A stretch of DNA of 64,000 nucleotides from Paraphysomonas bandaiensis. Its lineage: Eukaryota; Chrysophyceae. Of this stretch, positions 57,040-64,000 are shown one piece after another (within the stretch, counting starts at the first letter, position 1; each line of letters opens with the position of its first letter). The translations under genes were made by a program, and so were the position numbers. A model generated the notes under the pieces. It was given only the letters and a program-made list of their open reading frames with translations. It made no database searches and was not told where the DNA came from. The stretch spans positions 62,001 to 126,000 of the forward strand of contig CBFFRP010000133.1 in the NCBI GenBank assembly GCA_965644295.1, given 5' to 3'.

Positions 57040-58308
57040 GATCTATTATTGGACCTAGTCAAAATTAGTGTAATTTCCTAGTCACACCAGAAATAGTGTA
57101 AAACTTAGTCAAGGGGTAGAAAATCTAGTCTATAAATAATTAATATTTCAGTTTATAATAATCTTCTGGTTGACTATGAAAATAAGGTATTTTATGGTAT
57201 TTACCTAGTCATCAATTAATGAAGGCAGATATTGCATTAATGCTTGCTTTGACTAGAGTTTTACACTTAATTGAACCTTGGGCTACAATATACATACGTA
57301 ACAGGGATCGGTAACAACATATTGCAATACTATTGTTAGATATTAGATAGCATTCCGTCAATAGTAATGATGGAGCTTTTAAACCGGCCCAACTACACAC
57401 TACACTATTGTAATATACTGTGAGCTGTGAGCTACCCTAACAGAAACAATATTGATGGCATATTTGGCCACCAATCAATATATTGTTCCCTATCTCTGAT
57501 ATGTACCATTTGAAATATTTAGATTGTAAAAGAACTTAAGTAACTGAACGTTGAACTCACACATTTATCAGTAAATTTAGAATCAATGTCCTATCATTCA
57601 ATAATATTCGCAACAATTATATTCTCTCAACTACCAATCAATGTTATTATATCTTATATAGACACAATCTTATACCGTAAAAATTTTTCAGTTTTACTAC
57701 AAGTATTCCTGCATTATCTATAGTTTAGGTAATACTGTTTATTTAATTACTAATATATTCTTCAACTATCGGTATATCGAACGCACTGCAAAATCCTTTC
57801 AAGATGCCTTTTGGTTTCGAAACCAATCATTTGAGTATGTTGTTTTGTGTGAGAGGTCGCTGCATGTTGTTGTCATATCTGTGCATTGTAATTGATATAA
57901 ATATAAGTGACACTGATAACCCCCCTGACGGCAAGATTTCATGACGTTTGATTCGAAGGGATCTTGAACAAATATATGAATATTGAATATTCTGTTCAGA
58001 AAACAAAAAGGAGTGGATTCCTGTCTATGCTACTTGAGTTGTGCAGTCCTGCCTATGATACTATGAATAATCTCTTTTTCTATACTCTAACTTTTCTTTG
58101 ATCTGATCTACGCTGCGTTGGTTTCACTTTACCTGCTGAGTGACTTCATCGTTCTGTAATGCGTAGTTATATGCGAGTACATTTTATGACTAGGTTAAGA
58201 ACTAAAAAATGACTAGGTTGAATTATTTATTACTTTGACTAGGTTATTCCACCAAAAATAGTGTGACTAGGAAATTACACCAATTTGGCTAGGTCGAATA
58301 ATATTTCC
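57040..58308. mobile_element. Element E with CTAGTCA-rich inverted termini
   Basis: The left end (ATTATTGGACCTAGTCAAAA, then GTGTAATTTCCTAGTCACAC) matches the complement of the right end (ATTATTCGACCTAGCCAAAT, then GTGTAATTTCCTAGTCACAC). CTAGTCA recurs about ten times near both ends, as transposase-site-like subterminal repeats. No transposase seen. A related end lies at 62883-62990. Confidence 0.7.
57302..57498. mobile_element. hAT-type MITE, 197 bp, nested in element E
   Basis: Ends CAGGGATCGGTAACAA and, complementary, CAGAGATAGGGAACAA; flanking octamers atacgtaa and atatgtac match at six of eight positions. It belongs to the same family as the 14993-16193 element. Confidence 0.7.
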
Positions 58309-58609
58309 CTTTGCAATACAACTTTCAATTGCTCACAAATAGCAAACCTCAAACACATATAACATATATGATCGAGTGGAAGTGAAAGACGTATATGTTA
58401 TAGGTGTCGTGCTATCAGATCATTTGAATAGATCTTATATTGTTTATTATTATATTGTAAAATAAGTAACCGCAAGAAATAATATATTAGTTACTTAGTA
58501 ATAAGCTATTGTACAGTAAATATATGAACGGCATCTATACATCTCTACTTCTGAATTAATGTTGCATATTATCTATGACACTTCACTACCCTACTAATAT
58601 TTGCAGTTC

Positions 58610-59269
58610 TTATCGTCGTCTTGACGCAGAAGGGGTAGTGTGAGTCCACTTCTTCAATAACTCAACATTCACACTGTCGTGGCCCTCTAATACCGCTTCA
58701 ATATGAGCCATTGTGTCTGATTCTGAGCCCCAAAACAATTCATTGTTAACATATATTGTTGGGACTCCGAACGCCCCAATACTAAGGGCTTCCTCAGTTT
58801 GAAACTTTAATCGTTTCTTTATATCATTCCTATCTCTCGCTTCCGTAATACATTCACTTCCATTCAGCCCGCACTCATAGACAATATCTGACACAACACC
58901 ACAGTTACTGATATCTTTGCCATGAAGCCATGCGGCATCAAGAAGTTTTCCTGTTAGCTGCCGTCGTGTGGGTGCACTCATATCTAAACTCGCCACACGC
59001 AGCGCGAGCAGAGGATTAAAAGGGTGATAAGGGGGAATAGACATGCTTAACCCATGAGAAGCAGCCCGCCGCATGACATCTTTGATTAGCCAAAGCCGTT
59101 TATTGGGTATTTCAGCCGGACCGAGCTGTCCATTGGCGTGCAAGAGTCCAGCGAAGAGTGTGGGGACTGGAACCAGATCTGCATTGTGCCGCTCGGCAAT
59201 AGAAAGAAGAGGTCTCCAAGCTAACCATGCATACGGAGATATGACATCGAAGTAGAACTTAATTTGCAT
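58610..59269 (-). CDS. 2-hydroxychromene-2-carboxylate isomerase / GST-kappa-like protein
   Basis: Single exon, 219 residues from the ATG of MQIKFYFDVISPYAWLAWRP; an in-frame extension upstream (to 59545) lacks conserved features, so I chose the internal start. The thioredoxin-fold start (KFYFDVISPYAWLA) has Ser at the catalytic position of the DsbA/HCCA-isomerase family. It is followed by the helical insert (RLWLIKDVMRRAASHGL), the cis-Pro segment GAFGVPTIYVNNELFWGSES and the C-terminal helix. Family members isomerise 2-hydroxychromene-2-carboxylate in bacterial naphthalene degradation, or act as mitochondrial and peroxisomal GST kappa in eukaryotes; glutathione is the cofactor. The last residues SASRRR do not resemble an SKL signal. 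Physiological substrate unknown. Confidence 0.9.
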   Translation of the reverse strand: MQIKFYFDVISPYAWLAWRPLLSIAERHNADLVPVPTLFAGLLHANGQLGPAEIPNKRLWLIKDVMRRAASHGLSMSIPPYHPFNPLLALRVASLDMSAPTRRQLTGKLLDAAWLHGKDISNCGVVSDIVYECGLNGSECITEARDRNDIKKRLKFQTEEALSIGAFGVPTIYVNNELFWGSESDTMAHIEAVLEGHDSVNVELLKKWTHTTPSASRRR

Positions 59270-59671
59270 GGTCAGTGTGATGTCAGTTGAATAGTATCGA
59301 TGTTGTAATAGTTTCGATTCATGATACCCAGATGGCATATAGAGAGAGACATGCATCTGCCAGTATCGCACTCTGGTCCGGTTTTTTGACTGTTGGACAA
59401 AATATACGTAATAAAACCAGAGATTTATAGAATGCACTCCCGAATTTGTTGCTCCTGGTTGTCCTGCACACCTTCGCTCTTGTAGCATTCCATGGAGTAA
59501 CATATCACTATATATCACTGCATGACAGCATTTCATTACATCCACTTACTTCTCTTATCACTCCGCACCCCACACTGCCATTGTTCAGTTAAATAGTGGA
59601 CTCTTAAGGCAGCTTGTAGAGGACCTTGTATTGGTTTCGTTTGCTGGTAATAAACACACCCCACAGCTCAT
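59270..59671. promoter_or_regulatory. Divergent intergenic spacer
   Basis: 402 bp between divergent start codons. Part of it is open in frame with the isomerase gene, but shows no recognisable protein sequence. No repeat seen. Confidence 0.4.
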
Positions 59672-61365
59672 ATGATCAAACCAGTCCTCTCACGACCACA
59701 GACATTTTTTATTCGCCCTGCTCCAGGATGGCTGGATCTTGTTCTAGAAGAGGTTAAGGGTTTGGTATCTAGAACAAGTTCGAAGTATATGTATGGACCT
59801 AAAGTGTACATCCGTAATAATGGTGTCATGCTCAGTAACTGCGACTACAGACAATGTGTGTCAATAGTTTCAAATATTCTATGTGCGCATGATGTCGAGT
59901 GGATCATAGCGAGTAGTTCTTGCAAGTCTAGAAAGCATCTTCATAAGGTGATTGGCAATATTGATTTCAGTCTTTTCGTAGACCATAATATATCACATGG
60001 AGCGATTGTGGATAGTATTTCATTGCAATGCTATGCCAACCGAAGTTTTGTAAATTCTTCATCTCTTTTGAAAGAGTTGTTTTACAAGCACTTGCATAAA
60101 TACATGGGATGCGAGCGGAAAATAGCATCACAGTGGTTGTCCAGGGAAGCGTCTGACCCGTCTACTCGAGTACGCTTACATCTTGAACGTAACACCATTA
60201 CTTGTCATGTTAGCATGTCAGGTGCTGATATGCCAATATACAAGAGACGTTATAAGTCCCAGCTATGTAAAGAAGACATGAAGAATTCTGAGTCTGTCGC
60301 CGTTGCTCCCCTTCCTGAACACCATGCAGCCGCATGTTTCATGTGGATGATGAAGGAATGCAAACGATCTAGTGACAACGCTGTCGCAGAATGCGATATA
60401 AATCAGTCTGAAGAGAGGATACAGAATAAGTATAATAGAATCATTGTACCTTTTGCTGGAACAGGTATGCATTTGTTTCGTGAGTGTATGCAATACCTTC
60501 AGTGTCCCTGCAACAGTTATCTTTGATGTACACTTTGTAGAGTATATCACGTATTGCATGTATGCGCTGAGTTACTGAATCAGTATTACACTTATGGTTT
60601 ATTTGTACGTGCTCAGGAACGCTCGGTTTCGAGGCTATGTTATGTACTTGGGGTGTGGGTGGAGGGACTTTTTCGACACGAACTTTCTCCTGTGAGAAAT
60701 TTCTAGCTACTTCCGACGACAGCATGTTAAACGCACGACGAGTCTGTCGGGAACGTGTGGCTACTGCGGTTGGTGAGATGTATAATTCTGTTGGACCTAC
60801 AGGCTTTGCGACACCACAGCCAGTCGTGTATTTCTCCGACATAAACTCGCGAGCAGTGAAAACCGTGGAAGATAACATAAATTCGTTTGCGTCCTCCATG
60901 ACCGATTCGATTCATAGGATGAATTCTGGTTCTGATCCAATGTTTGACAATATGGATATCCAATTAGGTTGCGTTAAGAAACTGTTCGATGTTCCAAAAG
61001 TACTAGACTTTTTGCTATGCCCTGTTGAAGAAACTATTAACCCTTGTGTTCCTATTGGCAAGCCACTACATGTTGCAGTCCTACTTAATCCACCTTTTGG
61101 TACACGACTTGCAAAGAAATCATCTGCTTTAGGCTTATACCGAAAGTTGTCCCTCCGACTAACTGAAATGTGCATGTATCTACAAATGATTAAGGAGGAA
61201 AAAGTTAACGACGTATCTCTTTCGGGGTACTGTCTGTGTCCAGATGAGCAAACATGGTCAGTATTTGTATCTCATTTGTCTCAGCATTGCAGAAAAGTTA
61301 GCACTAAACATTTCAGTCATGGAGGAAAGGATATGAGAGTTGTTGCTTTTCAATACAATATATAG
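59672..61365 (+). CDS. RlmL/Trm14-like SAM-dependent RNA methyltransferase
   Basis: Exons 59672-60464 and 60617-61365 join in frame to 513 residues. The motif PFAGTGTLGFEA, created by splicing, is the SAM-binding motif I of RlmL/Trm14-type enzymes. APLPEHHAAACF precedes it as in that family, IYKRRYKSQ is the upstream (H)KRGYR-like motif, and LLNPPFGTRL is the catalytic NPPxG motif that binds the target guanine. These enzymes make N2-methylguanosine in rRNA or tRNA. The N-terminal 260 residues may be a diverged THUMP-like RNA-binding region, but I could not trace the THUMP motif itself. An insertion of about 40 residues lies between motif I and NPPFG. Nuclear, cytosolic or organellar location is unclear. 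Confidence 0.85.
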
Positions 61366-61994
61366 TGAACACGAAATAACACCTGTCAGCTTGAAGATGA
61401 CATTCAGATCTACCTGAAAAGATAACACAAGCATATTCCGTGTGCGTGATTGTGTTTGTTTGTTTATATTACAGCTTTTCAAGGTGTATTGAGAGCTGTA
61501 ATCAATTCTTAGTTTCGTTTTTTTCTGAGTTTAGCTTTCCTAGTATGTTCTTGTAACTATAACATATGTTTTTATTAATATAAGCAATCTAAAATTAAAT
61601 ATTTCAAGTCTATATTATGTAATGCATTCATGTGCATGTAATGTATATAACATATATACTGGTAGATAGCAGTATATATAGGGCTCGGACTCCTCAGCAA
61701 GTACCCCCAATTCCAACTTCACATCCATAAGCTAGGACATCATCGCAGGATCCAACAGCTGCTCCCCCTCATGTCGTATCCAGCCCCCATGTCTCACGTC
61801 ACGCTAACATATATATATATATAAGAATGTCTGATATCTCACGCTCACATATAGCAATGCCCCACTCCTACATCACGGAACCGCAGAGTCGGCGTCTTCA
61901 CTACTTCTTTCTCTGCCGCAGGTCCAAATTGCGTACTACACTTCAACCATTCAATGTCTCTCACGCTCGATACGCTCACTATATACCCTAATAC

Positions 61995-62185
61995 AGAACG
62001 GAAGTGGTTGCACTTTGGTGCTTGCGGCGACGCACAAGCAGCTTTCGTAGTGTTAAATAGTAATAGGATAATAGAGTTTGTACTGATTAGTTACAGGTAC
62101 AGGTCTAACTATGTTGACTAGCATTCATCTAGCTACTAAATCGGTGCAGGCTTTTAACGCCTATTATTGCTATAAATAAAAGACT
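61995..62185 (-). repeat. Interspersed repeat family A copy
   Basis: Reverse-complement copy with GAACGGAAGTGGTTGCACTT, GGCGACGCACAAGCAGCTTT and, at the far end, CTTTTAACGCCTATTATTGC. Confidence 0.75.
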
Positions 62186-62319
62186 TTCAATATCTATAAT
62201 AACGAAAACTTCACAATCTGATTTTCTCCTGCTGTCTGTTAGGTACACAAATTATACACCTCTTTCAGTTCACTTACTCGTACTTCCCAAGTATTATGAA
62301 TGTAAGCCTCCTCAACAAA

Positions 62320-62745
62320 GTCGGACTCGCACTTTTTTGTGGTGTGTTGTGGGAGATAAGCACCAGAGATGTTTCTCGGGAAACTATCGTGAGGCGCATA
62401 ATATATAGTCAGCAGATATTGTTATTGACGAATAAACAAGCACCCGGGAATTGGCCCACCGCAAGGGCATCCTGGGTATTGGGCTGCCTGCTGAAGTCAA
62501 GCATCCAGGAATAGACCAACCTTCAGGACTCAAACATCTTGAAGTCAGCAGATGTCAGGTACATCAACATTCTGCTTGCTCACTGCGTTTAGTTTGAGTA
62601 ATAGAGCGAAAGTATTTGCACCTTGGTGCTTGCGGTGACGCACAAGCAGCTTTCGTAGCTTTAAATAGTAGGATATCAGAGTTAGGCACTAGATACTTCA
62701 ATTGTTTTGCTACAATAGTTTTGACTCTTACACGCCTCTATTGCT
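62320..62745 (-). repeat. Interspersed repeat family A copy, near full length
   Basis: It runs from the family's 3' end (CAACAAAGTCGGACTCGCAC) through the core (GGTGACGCACAAGCAGCTTT) to the 5' end (CGCCTCTATTGCTAA). It lies next to another minus-strand copy. Confidence 0.75.
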
Positions 62746-62882
62746 AATAATAATCAGACATACACTACTGCGATATATAACTTCACTTTTCTGTACTCTT
62801 TCTGTTATTGCGGAATGTCCCACCTCTGCTCTGTGCTGCATTGACATTTACCTCTTGTCATCAATTAAAGAATGCAAATATT

Positions 62883-62990
62883 GAATTGTTTATCGCTTTG
62901 ACTCGATATTAACACCAAACTTAGTGTGACTAGGTAATACAACCCAGGGCCCTGCTGATACAACCACTTTGCCTAGGCTAGTAATATGAT
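62883..62990 (-). repeat. Element E terminal fragment
   Basis: TTTATCGCTTTGACTCGATA, ACTTAGTGTGACTAGGTAAT and CTTTGCCTAGGC correspond to the right end of the element at 57040-58308. Confidence 0.55.
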
Positions 62991-63425
62991 ACGATCTTAA
63001 ACGGTTATAATGTAAAAATTATAATATCATACATTGCTTAAATATAAGCAAAATTTCATACATACTTTGACTAGAAATTGAAATATTTGAACTTTGTCGA
63101 CGCTAATCCCATAAAACTATAGTATTATTCAAAATATATTACCAATATCCCTGACACACAAAACGTTGTGTGTATGTCCCTGTGTATATTGGTAGACTTC
63201 GGCATATTTATTTTGGGTCAATCACGTCCCTCTGAAGTAACGTTACTTCTTTATATCTTTCAATGCAAGAAAATATATAAGTTGGATATTTGAACAATTA
63301 ATTAATACCTCAGGTTGTCATCATATATTATATTGATGTTTATGATTACAAGTAAACTCATTCAACTATGCTAAAGTAAAATTATCTACAGCAGAGCACA
63401 TCTGGAGAATCTTGGAAAAGCTAAA

Positions 63426-63999
63426 TCAGTCAACTTCGCTGGTAATAAATGTAAGATTTCCTCCGCTTAATGTGACATCATCTGTTGATATTACTGCTCG
63501 TCTCGCTCGCATTGACTGAGAAGAAGTTGGGGCCATATTGGGTGCTCTAGGAGTTGCTTGAAGCAGCGAAAGTTGCCGATCTTGCAGTGACGTTGACTTA
63601 TTATAAGATTGACGACTATACAATGTGCTTGCATCTCGAAGCTGGGTGTTGGTGCGCATCAATTCTTCACAAGTCTTAGTGAGTTCCTTGACAGCAAGTA
63701 GCTACTCATGTCACAGTTAGAATTGTAGTAACATTTCTGATCGGACATACCTGAACTTTCATTTCTTTTTCCCGTCGTTTCAATTCTGCTTCTAATTCTT
63801 TTCGCTTTTGTAAGCTCTTTTCCAGTCGTGTCTGAAGTGTAGTGAGTTGTTGTTTATAGGATGACCGCTGATTGGATATAACTGTCTTCAATTTCCTTAT
63901 TTCAGAGTGAAGTTTCTCCATATCTACTACTTCATTCGACACAATGCTACCATTCTCTATCTCTTCACTCATGTGTACAGATGGTAGCTCCATGCTCAT
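63426..63999 (-). CDS. Coiled-coil protein, not recognised (possibly 5'-incomplete)
   Basis: Last exon 63701-63426 and preceding exon 63999-63751 join through a 49-bp intron (phase 0; ...KEMKVQ then LLAVKELTKTCEELMRTNTQ). An ATG at 63999 (MSMELPSVHMSEEIENGS) could be the true start, but the window ends there. Residues about 25-110 form a clear heptad coiled coil (KLHSEIRKLKTVISNQRSSY, ELEAELKRREKEMK). The C-terminal 60 residues are Ser/Thr/Arg-rich (RAPNMAPTSSQSMRARRAV). Probably a cytoskeletal or scaffold protein; no domain identified. Confidence 0.6.
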
Positions 64000-64000
64000 A

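Larger units (their letters stand above)
56900..58609. other. Tail-to-tail region with element E and nested hAT MITE
   Basis: An about 1.27-kb element with inverted termini (57040-58308) and a nested 197-bp hAT MITE (57302-57498) occupy most of it. No gene. Confidence 0.6.
61366..63425. other. Tail-to-tail region with two family A copies and an E-family end
   Basis: Family A lies on the minus strand at 61995-62185 and 62320-62745. An element E terminus lies at about 62883-62990. The remaining sequence is AT-rich with nothing recognised. Confidence 0.6.

Noticed and set aside
59270-59545. In-frame N-terminal extension of the HCCA-isomerase-like gene
   Set aside because: The family starts at the thioredoxin-fold strand right after the internal ATG; the extension lacks a targeting signal or conserved residues.
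1-64000. tRNA, rRNA and CRISPR genes
   Set aside because: I looked for tRNA B-box-like GGTTCGA sequences, long rRNA-like stretches and regularly spaced direct repeats and found none that held up; family A repeats lack clear A and B boxes.

Overview
The window is nuclear DNA of a microbial eukaryote. Nearly every gene is cut by short introns (about 35-180 bp, GT...AG) that restore reading frame when removed, and the standard genetic code fits throughout. Several proteins carry plausible mitochondrial presequences, signal anchors or transmembrane segments. A CEP295-like centriolar protein suggests a centriole or flagellum. PTSxPT-type secreted proteins, a cAMP-receptor-like 7TM protein and a TRIM-like gene give no single clear lineage. 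A free-living heterotrophic protist, possibly stramenopile-like, is my best guess, and it is only an inference. I recognised no rRNA, tRNA, CRISPR or plasmid feature. All exon limits were read by eye.

Layout: 0-7 kb holds a 7TM receptor, a membrane-anchored methyltransferase and a tail-anchored sugar-nucleotidyltransferase-like protein. 7-18 kb holds a leucine-rich-repeat protein, mitochondrial ornithine aminotransferase (8 exons), a hAT transposon relic and two head-to-head pterin-4a-carbinolamine dehydratase paralogues. 20-32 kb holds a 1744-residue CEP295-like protein, divergent from the most striking gene: a myosin motor fused to a complete TRIM module (RING, two B-boxes, coiled coil, filamin repeat). 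34-42 kb holds a PH+SnoaL-like fusion gene with a near-identical partial copy, two unrecognised proteins and an Afi1-like DENN protein. 44-52 kb holds a secreted PTSxPT-repeat protein, a small membrane protein and a membrane-bound PAF-acetylhydrolase-like lipase. 52.8-55.5 kb is a nearly perfect 1,031-bp inverted-repeat element next to a palindromic MITE. 55-64 kb holds CLN3, a 2-hydroxychromene-2-carboxylate-isomerase-like protein, an RlmL-like RNA methyltransferase and the 3' part of a coiled-coil gene.

Genes alternate strand almost perfectly, giving a series of head-to-head pairs. Most have compact 370-650 bp spacers; the two large ones contain repeats. Tail-to-tail spacers are larger and hold most mobile DNA: hAT elements with 8-bp target duplications, several unnamed interspersed families (called A to F here) and a Ty1/copia scrap. 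No obvious pathway links the genes. The closest functional pair is the two pterin dehydratases. The CEP295-like and myosin-TRIM genes share one 528-bp intergenic promoter region.
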